A stretch of 64,000 bases of DNA from Cyanobacteriota bacterium SRBZ.bins.94.201705. GTDB lineage: Bacteria > Cyanobacteriota > Cyanobacteriia > Cyanobacteriales > Cyanobacteriaceae. Position 1 is the first letter of the stretch. Each line of letters starts with the position of its first letter. The notes beneath the pieces are model-generated. The model had not been told where the DNA came from and did not search any database. It saw only the letters and a program-made list of their open reading frames with translations. The position numbers and the translations under genes are program-made. Location of the stretch: positions 62,001-126,000 of the forward strand of contig JAUQQP010000004.1 of the NCBI GenBank assembly GCA_030549855.1, in the 5' to 3' direction. Positions 7,471 through 17,333 of the stretch are shown here, one piece after another.

Positions 7471-9288
7471 ATGAAGAAATTTCTTCTGGCTTGTCTTTGC
7501 ATTTTAGGAGTAGCCTTAGCCTTGTTAAATTTTAAGGGGTTGGCTTTCAGAGGGGAGTTTGACTCTTTTATTATAAACTTTAGGGAGGATATTTCCCAAA
7601 GGGAGTTGGAAGCCAGTCTGCAGCTAATTGCCTCTCAGATAAAATCCATGCCGGTGTTGAATAGTATTTTTTCCCACCAGGAAAGAGTTTATGTGGTAAA
7701 GGGAGATAAAAATACCTGGAAACAACTAAAAAAATTGCCCTTAAAACAGCAAGTAGAATACATTGAACCCAACTATATATATCATAGCCTAGAAGTGCCC
7801 AATGACCCGGGTTACAGTCAACAGTGGAATCTCCGTAGCATAAATGTAGAACAAGCATGGGACGAGAGTAAGGGGGAGGGAGTGATTGTAGCTGTTATTG
7901 ATACAGGAGTAACGCAAGTACCAGATTTAGCAAAAACAGAATTTGTAGAAGGTTATAACTTCATAGACGACAATAAAGATACCAGAGACGATGTAGGACA
8001 TGGGACACACGTAGCGGGTACAATAGCCCAGTCAACCAACAACAATTATGGGGTAGCGGGGATAGCCTACAAAGCCAAGATAATGCCATTGAAAGTATTA
8101 AGTAGAAATGGAGGCACAGTGGCTGACATAGCGGAGGCAATCAAATTTGCGGCCGACAGGGGTGCAGATGTGATAAATATGAGTTTTGGTGGGGGAGGAG
8201 ACAGTCGATTCCTAAGAGAAGCCATCAGATATGCCTATAAAAAGGGGGTAGTAATGGTAGCGGCGGCAGGGAATGAAAACCGCAATGCAGCTGTATATCC
8301 AGCGCGTTACCCGGAGGTGATTGCCGTCTCTGCTACTGACGCGGCTGGAAATAAGGCGCCTTATTCTAATTTTGGGGCAGGGGTAGACATATCGGCCCCA
8401 GGTGGAAGCGAGAGTGGTAAAATCATCCAAGAAACCATAAATCAGGAAAGCAAACAGCCTGAATTTATCGGCTATATAGGCACCAGTATGGCTTCTCCTC
8501 ATGTAGCCGGGGTTGCTGCTTTAATCAAAGCCACGGGGGTTGACAATCCTGACGAGGTGAGGGCAATTTTACTCCAGTCAGCGAGAAAACCAGAAAAGGA
8601 TCCCTTGAACCATTATGGGGCAGGACAGTTAGATGCGGCAAGGGCAGTGAAACTAGCTTTGAGAGGCAAAATTACCCTCAGAGACTTTCTCCGTTGGCTA
8701 AGAGACAATGGTTATCTCAACCCTGGTTTTTGGCTAGATGGTGGCGCCGTAGCCCTTTTACCTAAGATATTAATGGTAGTAGGGTCATACTTATTTGCCT
8801 GGTTTTTACGCAACTATCTTCCCTTCAACTTTAGTCTCCAAGCCGGGTTGATAGCAGGCAGTAGTGGTTTATTTTTCCTACAGGGGTTTTACATCTTCGA
8901 CTTGCCACAATGGCCTTTTCGGATAATGGGCAGTTCTATTCCAGAATTGGGTAATATACTATGGGGCAGTCCTAGTCTTAATCCCCTGTTTGCCAGTGTC
9001 TTAATACCCGCCTTGTTGATTGTAGTTTTCCTACAACATCCCACCCTCAAGTGGCTAGCCATAGGCAGCAGTCTGGGGGTTGCTTCCTGTTTGCTAGTAT
9101 CTGCCTTCACCAATCCCTGGGTATGGGGTTTAGGATATGGTGGGTTGTCACAGATATTCCTTCTGGTTAATAGCTTTGCCTGCCTAGGATTGGCCAATCT
9201 AGCTGCAAAAACAGCCACCCCCCACATCCTGGAGAAGGACAAGTCTTATCCCTCCCACCTAAGTGAAGACAAGCCCTATTCCTACTAA
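7471..9288 (+). CDS. Membrane-anchored S8 subtilisin-like serine protease
   Basis: Secreted-side subtilase, 605 residues. I start at ATG 7471, which has GGAGGGG five bases upstream; an in-frame TTG at 7456 would add five residues. An N-terminal hydrophobic segment (FLLACLCILGVALALL) is followed by an inhibitor-I9-like propeptide (to about residue 100), then the S8 catalytic domain with Asp144 (AVIDTG), His177 (GHGTHVAG) and Ser339 (GTSMASPHVAG), plus the oxyanion Asn in AAAGNENR. After the protease, about residues 405-590 form four or five hydrophobic helices, an unusual C-terminal membrane domain. A TATAAT at 7421-7426 probably drives it. The tail shares its stop tetranucleotide with gntR. 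The target is unknown. Confidence 0.92.
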   Translation: MKKFLLACLCILGVALALLNFKGLAFRGEFDSFIINFREDISQRELEASLQLIASQIKSMPVLNSIFSHQERVYVVKGDKNTWKQLKKLPLKQQVEYIEPNYIYHSLEVPNDPGYSQQWNLRSINVEQAWDESKGEGVIVAVIDTGVTQVPDLAKTEFVEGYNFIDDNKDTRDDVGHGTHVAGTIAQSTNNNYGVAGIAYKAKIMPLKVLSRNGGTVADIAEAIKFAADRGADVINMSFGGGGDSRFLREAIRYAYKKGVVMVAAAGNENRNAAVYPARYPEVIAVSATDAAGNKAPYSNFGAGVDISAPGGSESGKIIQETINQESKQPEFIGYIGTSMASPHVAGVAALIKATGVDNPDEVRAILLQSARKPEKDPLNHYGAGQLDAARAVKLALRGKITLRDFLRWLRDNGYLNPGFWLDGGAVALLPKILMVVGSYLFAWFLRNYLPFNFSLQAGLIAGSSGLFFLQGFYIFDLPQWPFRIMGSSIPELGNILWGSPSLNPLFASVLIPALLIVVFLQHPTLKWLAIGSSLGVASCLLVSAFTNPWVWGLGYGGLSQIFLLVNSFACLGLANLAAKTATPHILEKDKSYPSHLSEDKPYSY

Positions 9289-10250
9289 TTTCTAATCCCT
9301 AATTCCCGTTTGAGGGCATCAAGGGATTTTTTACTAATATAACTGTTACTGCGAAGAAGACGGGTAGGGCGAATTAAATGGGGAGATAGCCTTAAGAGGA
9401 TGTCTTTCACTCGGGGGTAACTGGGGGGGTCACAGATGATAAGATCACAATAACGGACAATATAGTCCAGTTGACTAGGATTGTCGACGGTGGCAGTGAT
9501 GACAGAAATGTCGTCGCCTCGGAGGCTGTGAATGAGGGTGTAGGCTGCCCTTATTATCCCCTCCCCTACACTCACTATTCCCAGATAAGAATCCCTAGGC
9601 AGCTGTTTGATGATGTCCAATTCTGTCTGATAATCATATATGTCAATGGGGATAACATGGGCGGAATCTGGGGGGATAGTCTCTTTTAGGCGGGGGAGAA
9701 AATAACGACTGGTAATGACGGTGGCATAGTTTTTCTGCCGGAGAAACTGGGGTAACTCCTCAATGGCCACTAACTGAATGGGACGTGCTAATATAGGCTC
9801 TAATTCTGTTACAATCAGTCTACCAGTGCCTAAGTCTGATTGAGGCAGGGAGACTATCACTAACTCCCGACAAGCTAGACGCCACTGTATCTCCTCCAAA
9901 AACCACTGTCGGACTTCCTCCACCCTGTAACCTTTTTGGAGCATTTTATCTATAAACCCCCGCATCATCCCCCTGGGGGAGTTTCCCTTTCCTGGAACTT
10001 CATCGCACTTTTGTAATTTTACATAAATACCAGAACCTGGGATGGCCTCCACTAAACCCAACTGTTTAAGGGTTTTATAGACTTTGGTTATAGTATTACG
10101 GTGTAGGCCAGTGAGTAGTGAAAGTTGTCTAGTGCTGGGCAAACGGCCGCCTGGGGGGTATTTACCAGTGGCTATGGCAAACTGAATCTGCTCAACCAAC
10201 TGTTGGGAGGGAGGGATGGGGCTATCAGTTTGGATGTGAAAGTGGAACAT
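9285..10250 (-). CDS. GntR-family transcriptional regulator with atypical effector region
   Basis: DNA-binding regulator. Residues 1-75 form a GntR winged helix (QLVEQIQFAIATGKYPPGG, LPSTRQLSLLTGLHRNTITKVYKTL, GSGIYV), close to the YtrA/MocR type N-terminus. The remaining 245 residues are not an aminotransferase domain, so this is not MocR/PdxR. They include LRQKNYATVITSRYFLPRL, GIVSVGEGIIRAAYTLIHSL and LDYIVRYCDLIICDPPSYPRVKD, which read like an alpha/beta ligand-binding fold, possibly a periplasmic-binding-like domain, but I cannot name it. ATG start. Three tandem GTCAAC(T/C) heptamers lie 18-38 bases upstream of the start and could be its own operator. No co-transcribed target gene is evident. 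Confidence 0.85.
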   Translation of the reverse strand: MFHFHIQTDSPIPPSQQLVEQIQFAIATGKYPPGGRLPSTRQLSLLTGLHRNTITKVYKTLKQLGLVEAIPGSGIYVKLQKCDEVPGKGNSPRGMMRGFIDKMLQKGYRVEEVRQWFLEEIQWRLACRELVIVSLPQSDLGTGRLIVTELEPILARPIQLVAIEELPQFLRQKNYATVITSRYFLPRLKETIPPDSAHVIPIDIYDYQTELDIIKQLPRDSYLGIVSVGEGIIRAAYTLIHSLRGDDISVITATVDNPSQLDYIVRYCDLIICDPPSYPRVKDILLRLSPHLIRPTRLLRSNSYISKKSLDALKRELGIRN

Positions 10251-10267
10251 AGTGTAGCCGAGGAAGG

Positions 10268-10288
10268 GTCAACTGTCAACTGTCAACC
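10268..10288. repeat. Three tandem GTCAAC(T/C) heptamers upstream of gntR
   Basis: GTCAACT, GTCAACT and GTCAACC follow each other without spacing, 18-38 bases upstream of the GntR start codon. On the minus strand they read as repeated TTGACA-like hexamers, so the array could be an operator overlapping a promoter or a chance simple repeat. Confidence 0.5.
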
Positions 10289-10310
10289 ACTGGTGCAACG
10301 ATAGGTTAAG

Positions 10311-10332
10311 TATGCCCACTAGGAGGCATACC
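10311..10332 (-). terminator. Hairpin after the CAAD-domain gene
   Basis: GTATGCC and GGCATAC form a perfect 7-bp stem with an 8-base loop, 12 bases past the stop codon of the CAAD-domain gene. The following minus-strand bases are not a clear T-run, so termination efficiency is uncertain. Confidence 0.4.
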
Positions 10333-10343
10333 CATACCGTTTT

Positions 10344-10775
10344 CTAGTTGTTTTTATCCCCAACTACCTGCTTTTTGAAACTCTCAATTTCTGCCCATAA
10401 TTCTTGACGAGTGGAGGCTTTTAACAGATAACGCCAGACAAACCAGATGCTATATCCCAACCCCACCAATTCCAGAATGGGGGAGAGTAGGGGGATTTGC
10501 TCGATAGCCTCCAAGACGGCTAAAGTTATATATACAGTAATAGCCGCCACGATAATCAAACCAGTGGTAGTCAGGGGTTTTTGGTAACTAGAGAAGAAAT
10601 TGGTTACCAACTCAGGCAACTGGGCAATATAGTCAATTACCAAATCCACATACTCCTGCCAATCCCCTTCTTGTGGGGTGGTGACAGGGGTAATCATGCC
10701 TGGCTTCTCGCTGCTAACCTTCTCCAGTTTCTCTGTCTGCCCAGATTTTGTTTCTACTTGTGGTTTAGACTCCAT
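10344..10775 (-). CDS. CAAD/CURT1-like thylakoid membrane protein
   Basis: Small membrane protein of the cyanobacterial CAAD (aminoacyl-tRNA-synthetase appended) / CURT1 type, 143 residues. The first 50 residues are hydrophilic and lysine/glutamate/proline rich. An amphipathic stretch (VDLVIDYIAQLPELVTNFF) leads into two close transmembrane helices (TTTGLIIVAAITVYITLAVL and LLSPILELVGLGYSIWFVW), followed by a C-terminal amphipathic helix YLLKASTRQELWAEIESFKK. That topology is the CURT1/CAAD hallmark, linked in plants and cyanobacteria to membrane curvature or thylakoid organisation. Here it is a stand-alone protein, not fused to a tRNA synthetase. ATG start with AGGAGAG upstream. Confidence 0.82.
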   Translation of the reverse strand: MESKPQVETKSGQTEKLEKVSSEKPGMITPVTTPQEGDWQEYVDLVIDYIAQLPELVTNFFSSYQKPLTTTGLIIVAAITVYITLAVLEAIEQIPLLSPILELVGLGYSIWFVWRYLLKASTRQELWAEIESFKKQVVGDKNN

Positions 10776-10977
10776 ATAAACTCTCTCCTATAACAAACAT
10801 TTTAGCCCACTAGGGACTATTGCTCATATTATCAAAGAGTTCCCTTTTTAATTTTCAATGTTTTTTTGTTGCTTTGTCTATACCCTACGAGAATAACAGA
10901 GATACTCTAAAAGACTTGTAGTTGTATATAATGGTTTCCCGGTAGTAATTGCTGATTTCCGGCTAGTTTTCCCATTC

Positions 10978-11538
10978 ATGAGCAAATCTCGGGCAGTTTC
11001 TCCTCTTTTATCCTTAAAAGACATCATACGGGAGAATGTACCCATAATCGTCATAGGCCTGTTAGTGGCACTGTTTGTGAGAATATTTATAGCAGAGCCT
11101 CGTTTCATCCCTTCAGAGTCCATGTTACCCACCCTGGCAGTAGGGGACAGGTTAGTGGTGGAGAAGGTGTCCTATCATTTTACTAAACCTAAAGCCAGGG
11201 ATGTTATTGTCTTTACCCCTCCCCCACAACTACAAATGCTGGGGTATAAGAAAAACCAAGTGTTCATCAAGAGGATTATAGCCCAAGAGGGGGACACGGT
11301 GGCAGTAAAAGACGGCCAAGTCTACGTTAATGGCAAACCCCTTCAGGAGGATTATATCCTAGAACCACCCCGATATGAATTTGAGCCGGTAAAAGTGCCG
11401 CCGGGATGTGTGTTTGTGATGGGGGATAATCGCAACAATAGCAATGACTCCCACATTTGGGGCTTTCTGCCAAGAGAAAACATAATCGGGAAGGCCGTTT
11501 TTACCTTCTGGCCCCCCGAACACATTAAAATTATATAG
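10978..11538 (+). CDS. lepB: Signal peptidase I LepB
   Basis: Membrane serine protease that removes Sec/Tat signal peptides on the trans side of the plasma or thylakoid membrane. The 186-residue protein has one N-terminal transmembrane segment (VPIIVIGLLVALFVRIFIA) and the S26 motifs: SESMLPTL with the nucleophile Ser48, IKRIIAQEGD with the general base Lys98, and the C-terminal box GDNRNNSNDSHIWG. ATG start; a TATAAT at 10927-10932 lies about 45 bases upstream. It is divergent from the CAAD gene and convergent with pgk, 11 bases apart. Cyanobacteria often carry two LepB copies; only one is in this window. Confidence 0.95.
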   Translation: MSKSRAVSPLLSLKDIIRENVPIIVIGLLVALFVRIFIAEPRFIPSESMLPTLAVGDRLVVEKVSYHFTKPKARDVIVFTPPPQLQMLGYKKNQVFIKRIIAQEGDTVAVKDGQVYVNGKPLQEDYILEPPRYEFEPVKVPPGCVFVMGDNRNNSNDSHIWGFLPRENIIGKAVFTFWPPEHIKII

Positions 11539-11549
11539 TACTCTGGGGA

Positions 11550-12752
11550 TTAGGCATCGTCAAGGGCGGCAATACCAGGCAACACCTTCCCCTCTAACAA
11601 TTCCAGACTGGCACCACCACCAGTGGAGATGTGACTCATCTTGTCGGCTACCCCCACCTTCTCTACTGCCGCTACGGAGTCACCTCCACCAATAATAGTA
11701 GTAGCGCCTTTTTCTGTCAATTCAGCCAGGGTGCGGGCTATGGCTTCTGTGCCTTTGGCAAACTGGTCAAACTCAAACACCCCCATGGGGCCATTCCAAA
11801 CCACCGTCTGACAGCCTTGTAAGGCCTCCTGGAAGGCTTTTACGGTATTTGGCCCTATGTCTAACCCCATCCACCCTGAGGGGATGTTGTTTATGTCTAC
11901 CACCTGGGAATTGGCATCTGGGGCGAATTTATCTGCTACAACTACGTCCGTAGGCAACAGTAACTCCACCCCTTTCTCTTTAGCCTTGGCTTCCAGAGAG
12001 CGTGCTAGGTCTAGTTTATCATCTTCTACTAGGGAATTGCCAACATTTAACCCCCGGGCTTTAAAAAATGTAAAAATCATCCCGCCACCCAACAGGAGTT
12101 TGTCGCATTTTTCCAACAAAGCTTCAATAACACCGATTTTACTAGAAACCTTTGAGCCACCGATAATAGCTACTAGGGGGCGTCTGGGGGATTCAATGGC
12201 ACTTTGCAAAAATTGTAACTCTTTTTCTATCAGATAACCAGCCACACAGGGAGAGAGATAATGGGTTACCCCCTCAGTAGAAGCATGGGCGCGGTGGGCA
12301 GTGCCAAAGGCATCATTTACATATAAATCGGCGTTACTGGCCAGTTTTTTGGCGAATTCCGGGTCATTTTCTTCTTCTTCCTTGTGGAAACGGAGATTCT
12401 CCAACAATAAGACATCCCCGTTTGCCATGGAATTCACCGCTTGGGTAACCTCATCCCCAATACAGTCGTTACATTTGACAACCTTTTTGCCCAATAATTC
12501 CGAAAGACGTTCAGCGACAGGAGTAAGACGGAGTTCCTCCTTGACTTGGCCATTGGGACGTCCCATATGACTACATAATATCACTTTTGCCCCCTTAGAA
12601 ATTAAATCATTGATAGTAGGCAAGGCGGCACGAATGCGGGTGTCGTCAGTAATTTTACCGTTATCCATGGGCACGTTGAAATCCACCCGCACTAACACTC
12701 TTTTCCCTTCTACATCAGCCCTAGTCAGGTTTGCAACAGTTTTTTTAGCCAT
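11550..12752 (-). CDS. pgk: Phosphoglycerate kinase
   Basis: Catalyses 1,3-bisphosphoglycerate + ADP to 3-phosphoglycerate + ATP and the reverse step, which feeds the Calvin cycle in photosynthesis. It is 400 residues, the usual monomeric size. The N-terminal signature [19 protein letters not shown], the substrate-binding region [21 protein letters not shown] and the C-terminal nucleotide site WNGPMGVFE and [13 protein letters not shown] are all present. ATG start at 12752; divergent from the universal stress gene with about 100 bases between the starts. No neighbouring Calvin-cycle genes. Confidence 0.98.
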   Translation of the reverse strand: MAKKTVANLTRADVEGKRVLVRVDFNVPMDNGKITDDTRIRAALPTINDLISKGAKVILCSHMGRPNGQVKEELRLTPVAERLSELLGKKVVKCNDCIGDEVTQAVNSMANGDVLLLENLRFHKEEEENDPEFAKKLASNADLYVNDAFGTAHRAHASTEGVTHYLSPCVAGYLIEKELQFLQSAIESPRRPLVAIIGGSKVSSKIGVIEALLEKCDKLLLGGGMIFTFFKARGLNVGNSLVEDDKLDLARSLEAKAKEKGVELLLPTDVVVADKFAPDANSQVVDINNIPSGWMGLDIGPNTVKAFQEALQGCQTVVWNGPMGVFEFDQFAKGTEAIARTLAELTEKGATTIIGGGDSVAAVEKVGVADKMSHISTGGGASLELLEGKVLPGIAALDDA

Positions 12753-12854
12753 AGTGATATTTTCGGATACTTATCAGAAAATAAAAAATAGAGGGAGTAA
12801 AAAAATTTGCTCTTTGCCGATTTTACCCGACTGTTGTCACGGGAGGTAAGTATT

Positions 12855-13250
12855 ATGTTCAAAAAGATTCTATTCCCCATAAACCAAAGTCGAGAATCCA
12901 GAGAAGCAGTATCCCTGGTGGCTAACGTGGTGAAAACATATAATAGTGAACTATATATCCTCTCCGTGGTAGAAACTAACAATGGGAATCCGGTGATGAG
13001 TGACGCCGCCGCGGTGAGAAAACTACTAGAAAATGCCCGGGAAATCTTTGCCTCTCAGGGAATCTCGGCTGAGACTATTGAAAGGGAAGGCTTACCTCCG
13101 TTTGTCATCTGTGACGTGGCTGAGGAAATTGAAGCTAACCTCATTATAATGGGTTGTCGGGGTTTAGGCTTGACCCAGGAAGGCGCCGAAGAAAGTGTCA
13201 CCAACCGTGTTATTAACCTTTCCCCTTGTCCGGTGTTAGTAGTTCCCTAG
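12855..13250 (+). CDS. Universal stress protein, UspA family
   Basis: Single-domain Usp protein of 131 residues with a Rossmann-like fold. The start is the ATG at 12855 (MFKKILFPIN), which has GGGAGGTAAG four bases upstream; the reading frame is open further but without support. The ATP-binding type signature near the C-terminus (IIMGCRGLGLTQEGAEESVTNRVINLSPCPVLVV) is a variant of G-x2-G-x9-G-(S/T), so it may bind ATP. Such proteins act in stress survival; a specific role is not visible. Usp-like domains recur in this window, fused to the antiporter at 18.3-20.4 kb. Confidence 0.9.
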   Translation: MFKKILFPINQSRESREAVSLVANVVKTYNSELYILSVVETNNGNPVMSDAAAVRKLLENAREIFASQGISAETIEREGLPPFVICDVAEEIEANLIIMGCRGLGLTQEGAEESVTNRVINLSPCPVLVVP

Positions 13251-13303
13251 TATTATAGTGGCCGCTGCCCCCATTAATAGACTATTATTCTGCCATAGCC
13301 CCT

Positions 13304-14173
13304 ATGACTAAAAAGGCATTACTGCTTATCAACCGTTATTCCCGTAAAGGGGAAAAATTCCTCCCCCAGGCAGTGGAATACTTCTACTCCCACGACTTCG
13401 AGTTAATTATCAAACCCCTGAAACACCCCAGGGAATTAGGTTTGGTAGTCCAAGAGTACCACAAACAGGTAGACTGTGTTATAGTAGGTGGTGGGGATGG
13501 GACTCTCAATGGGGTAGTAGATAGTCTGGTAGAAACCAAACTGCCCTTAGGTATTTTACCACTTGGGACTGCCAATGATTTAGCCCGTACTCTCAATATT
13601 CCCTTTAGCATCAAGCAAGCCTGTGAAGTCATCACCAGAGGAAATCTCAAAGCCATTGATTTGGGTTGGGTTAACGGCAAACATTTTTTCAATGTAGCTA
13701 GCATTGGTTTGAGTGTAGAAATTACTAGGCAACTCTCGCGGGGTTTAAAACGACGTTGGGGGGTTTTCGCCTATGCCATTACTGCTTTACAGGTGATTGG
13801 CAAAGCCCGTCGTTTTCCTGCTACTATTGTTGTGGATGGCAAAGTCTTCTCCGTCAAGACTATTCAAATAGCTGTAGGTAATGGCAGATATTATGGTGGG
13901 GGGATGCCCATTGCTCATGATGCCGCCATTGACGACCAGCGTCTAGACCTGTATAGTATCGAATTAGAACGTTGGTGGCAAATCTTTCCCCTTGTCTGGC
14001 ATTTACCCCGAGGCCAACAACACCTGTTAAAATGGGTGAGGACTGTAGAGGGTAGGGAAATAGAAATTCATACCAGTAAAGCCTATAAAGTCAACACCGA
14101 CGGTGAAATTACTACCATCACTCCGGCTAAGTTTCGCGTCATCCCCAACGCCCTTCAGGTTTTTGTGCCCTAA
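13304..14173 (+). CDS. Diacylglycerol kinase-type lipid kinase (YegS/DgkB-like)
   Basis: Soluble lipid kinase of the DAGK catalytic superfamily, 289 residues. The nucleotide-binding motif VIVGGGDGTLNGVV is intact, as are LGILPLGTANDLARTL and the later GNGRYYGGGMPIAHDA, which is a YegS/YtlR family hallmark. Substrates are diacylglycerol, phosphatidylglycerol or related lipids; which one applies is not determined. ATG start with only weak upstream complementarity. It shares its stop tetranucleotide with the convergent glycosyltransferase. 53 bases separate it from the stress protein gene upstream, so co-transcription is possible. Confidence 0.88.
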   Translation: MTKKALLLINRYSRKGEKFLPQAVEYFYSHDFELIIKPLKHPRELGLVVQEYHKQVDCVIVGGGDGTLNGVVDSLVETKLPLGILPLGTANDLARTLNIPFSIKQACEVITRGNLKAIDLGWVNGKHFFNVASIGLSVEITRQLSRGLKRRWGVFAYAITALQVIGKARRFPATIVVDGKVFSVKTIQIAVGNGRYYGGGMPIAHDAAIDDQRLDLYSIELERWWQIFPLVWHLPRGQQHLLKWVRTVEGREIEIHTSKAYKVNTDGEITTITPAKFRVIPNALQVFVP

Positions 14174-15354
14174 ATTGGCTCAAGATAGCCGTATTTCTTC
14201 ACTCTAAATCGTCTCCCTCTCCACATAATTTCTCTCTTTGACAACGCCAATATCCAGGTGTAAAAATTTAAAAAATCGCTCACTATCACTAGCCATATGT
14301 ATCTGGATGACTTCTGGTTTTTAAGGAATACGACTCCCACCGTATATGCCAGGGTTATCCTCAACAATAACGTCAAAAACATCAGGAAAATGCTGAGAGG
14401 ATTTTGGGGATTAATTAAAACTAGGAGAGTACTAGTGATTGTTCCTTGGGTAAAAATCAGGCCCAAATAGCTTAGTAATCCCTGGGAGAGGATGCATTTT
14501 TGCCAGCGAATTTGTCTATTTATGTAGTCCTTAAAGTTTTCTTCTCCCTGGTGATGTCTCACAAAATAGTTAACTAATTCCCCCCTATAACCAAGTTGGT
14601 GAGGTAGAAAGCCTAACAAAAAATCGTCGGCCAAGTTGTTAGCAATAGCCCCAAAACCTCCTATGGCCTCTAAGACTTTTCTCCTGATTATAATTGTAGA
14701 GCCAAAGGCAAAATTTACACCCCTTGTTTGCACTGCCGTTAAGACTTTCGGTATAAAGTCGCCCATGACATTTAAAGACTCTATTATTCCCAACCAATTG
14801 GTGGCCACCGGCTGATATAAACAAGTTGCTACCCCCACTTTTTCGTCTTTAAAAGGCTGGATAACAGTCTTCAAATAGTCAGGTTTTACCTCGATGTCAC
14901 TATCTGCTATTAAAATAAAATCATAATCACAAAAAGCAAAACCATTGGCCATGTTACTTACCTTGTAGTTGTAGCCAATTTTTCTGTCACTTACAACCAA
15001 ACGTAGGTCTTTATCCGGGAAATTTTTTATTAATTCTTTAACGATGGGGATGGCGGCATCAGTGGGATTCTGGACACAAAAAACAATCTGGTATTGGGGA
15101 TATTCCTGGTGAATAAAGGATGTGAGATTGGCTTTTAAATTGTCCTCTAAGCCGCACAGGGGTTTTATAATAGAGACTGGGGGATGAAAATTGTCATCAG
15201 TAGTAGGATTATCGTTGAAAAATAAAGAGGAATAATACAGAGAAAAAATGTAGTAAAAAATAGAGGCAAAAACGAGAGGAAGGAAGAGGGATTGGAGGAG
15301 AAAAAGCCAAAGGGAAGGGGGAAGGGGATGACAAAAGAAATGAAAACAGGACAT
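14170..15354 (-). CDS. Membrane GT2/GT21 glycosyltransferase, ceramide glucosyltransferase (HpnI)-like
   Basis: Processive-type lipid glycosyltransferase. I start at ATG 15354; an in-frame TTG lies eight codons upstream and the start is not certain. An N-terminal transmembrane helix is followed by the GT-A domain starting at PPVSIIKPLCGLEDNL, with the DxD-type DSD (ILIADSDIEV), the acidic pair NLADDFLLG and the (Q/R)xxRW motif RQIRWQK, which is the pattern of ceramide glucosyltransferase. Two or three C-terminal membrane helices follow. The bacterial relatives HpnI act on hopanoid or other lipid acceptors; here the acceptor is unknown. The convergent neighbour is a lipid kinase, which may hint at a common lipid theme. 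Confidence 0.85.
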   Translation of the reverse strand: MSCFHFFCHPLPPSLWLFLLQSLFLPLVFASIFYYIFSLYYSSLFFNDNPTTDDNFHPPVSIIKPLCGLEDNLKANLTSFIHQEYPQYQIVFCVQNPTDAAIPIVKELIKNFPDKDLRLVVSDRKIGYNYKVSNMANGFAFCDYDFILIADSDIEVKPDYLKTVIQPFKDEKVGVATCLYQPVATNWLGIIESLNVMGDFIPKVLTAVQTRGVNFAFGSTIIIRRKVLEAIGGFGAIANNLADDFLLGFLPHQLGYRGELVNYFVRHHQGEENFKDYINRQIRWQKCILSQGLLSYLGLIFTQGTITSTLLVLINPQNPLSIFLMFLTLLLRITLAYTVGVVFLKNQKSSRYIWLVIVSDFLNFYTWILALSKREIMWRGRRFRVKKYGYLEPI

Positions 15355-15414
15355 AATTGTCAAAAGTACCAAAACCAAATATCATACCACTGGTAATAGT
15401 ATTTCAGCGCTAAG

Positions 15415-16767
<1,353 letters not shown>

Positions 16768-16811
16768 AGGGGGGCAGAAAGAAATATCAACCCACTGGCC
16801 TTTTCCCCCCA

Positions 16812-16913
16812 CTAAAGTCCACTGGGATTATCTTTTTTTGTCCAGTTAGCCAGGGTCAACAGCAGTATGTATACCAGTAATATATATAGAGTAGCAACCA
16901 AAGGCACCAACAT
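16812..16913 (-). CDS. Possible short single-helix membrane protein, 33 aa
   Basis: An ORF from ATG 16913 to the TAG at 16812 encodes a hydrophobic helix (PLVATLYILLVYILLLTLA) followed by a short polar tail NWTKKDNPSGL. GGGGGGG sits three bases before the ATG, and the frame continues upstream through SYYVGGN to a TGA, so a GTG or TTG start is also possible. The shape is that of a small thylakoid subunit (Psb/Pet/Ndh type), but I do not match it to a named one. It lies in the gap after accC. I infer it is real only with modest confidence. Confidence 0.35.
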   Translation of the reverse strand: MLVPLVATLYILLVYILLLTLANWTKKDNPSGL

Positions 16914-17000
16914 GTTCCCCCCCACGTAATAAGAAACCAACGCCTGGACTGAAAATCAAAACCTCCCCACACCCAGCGCGGTATAACCGGCCGCCAATGT

Positions 17001-17009
17001 TGTTATAAT
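17001..17009 (+). promoter_or_regulatory. Extended -10 promoter of the candidate RNA
   Basis: TGTTATAAT carries a perfect TATAAT at 17004-17009 and the TG of an extended -10 at 17001-17002. Initiation would fall at about 17016, at the base of the long inverted repeat. No good -35 is visible, which fits an extended -10 promoter. Confidence 0.5.
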
Positions 17010-17015
17010 TTTCGG

Positions 17016-17148
17016 AGTGCTAGTCTAGGGCCTCATCCTTGGGAGCACTTAGATACCAAGAGGGCCCCCCACCAGCAGTCACCATGGCTGCCCTGCCCCT
17101 CCAGGTTGAGGCCTAGAGGAAACCACTTAAGCAATAACTAGCACAGAA
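17016..17148 (+). ncRNA. Candidate structured RNA in the accC-sds gap (6S-like or leader)
   Basis: A long irregular hairpin. The closing stem is GTGCTAGT (17017-17024) with ACTAGCAC (17137-17144), a perfect 8 bp. Next, CTAGGGCCTCATCCTTGG (17025-17042) pairs with CCAGGTTGAGGCCTAG (17101-17116), leaving a 20-base bulge on the 3' side. Inside, GAGGG/CCCTC and GCAG/CTGC extend the stem. An alternative exists: CTGCCCCTC (17093-17101) is perfectly complementary to GAGGGGCAG (17161-17169). An extended -10 box lies immediately upstream. It could be a stand-alone RNA with 6S-like architecture, or part of a roughly 300-base sds leader able to switch fold. I cannot assign a family. The rest of the gap, to 17333, holds no protein gene. 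Confidence 0.4.
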
Positions 17149-17333
17149 CCGTTCCAGACAGAGGGGCAGTCTCCAGGCGTAGACATGGCCCCCCAATTAA
17201 TACCATAACACACTAAGGAACCGACTTGGCAACGGTGGTCAGGAAAAAATTTGGCCACAAAACAAACCATAGCTTAAAATAACAATAAGATATGTAAACT
17301 TTCGTAAACTACCATTAGGGATTAGACCCGTCC

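Noticed and set aside
10251-10281. TTGACA with 17-base spacer and TACACT as a gntR promoter
   Set aside because: The -10 would touch the ATG, putting transcription start inside the gene, while the protein N-terminus is clearly at that ATG.
17110-17150. GAGGAAA and ACAGAACC, recalling conserved RNase P RNA boxes
   Set aside because: The order and spacing are wrong and the long P4 and substrate-binding features are missing over the few hundred bases available, so it is not rnpB.
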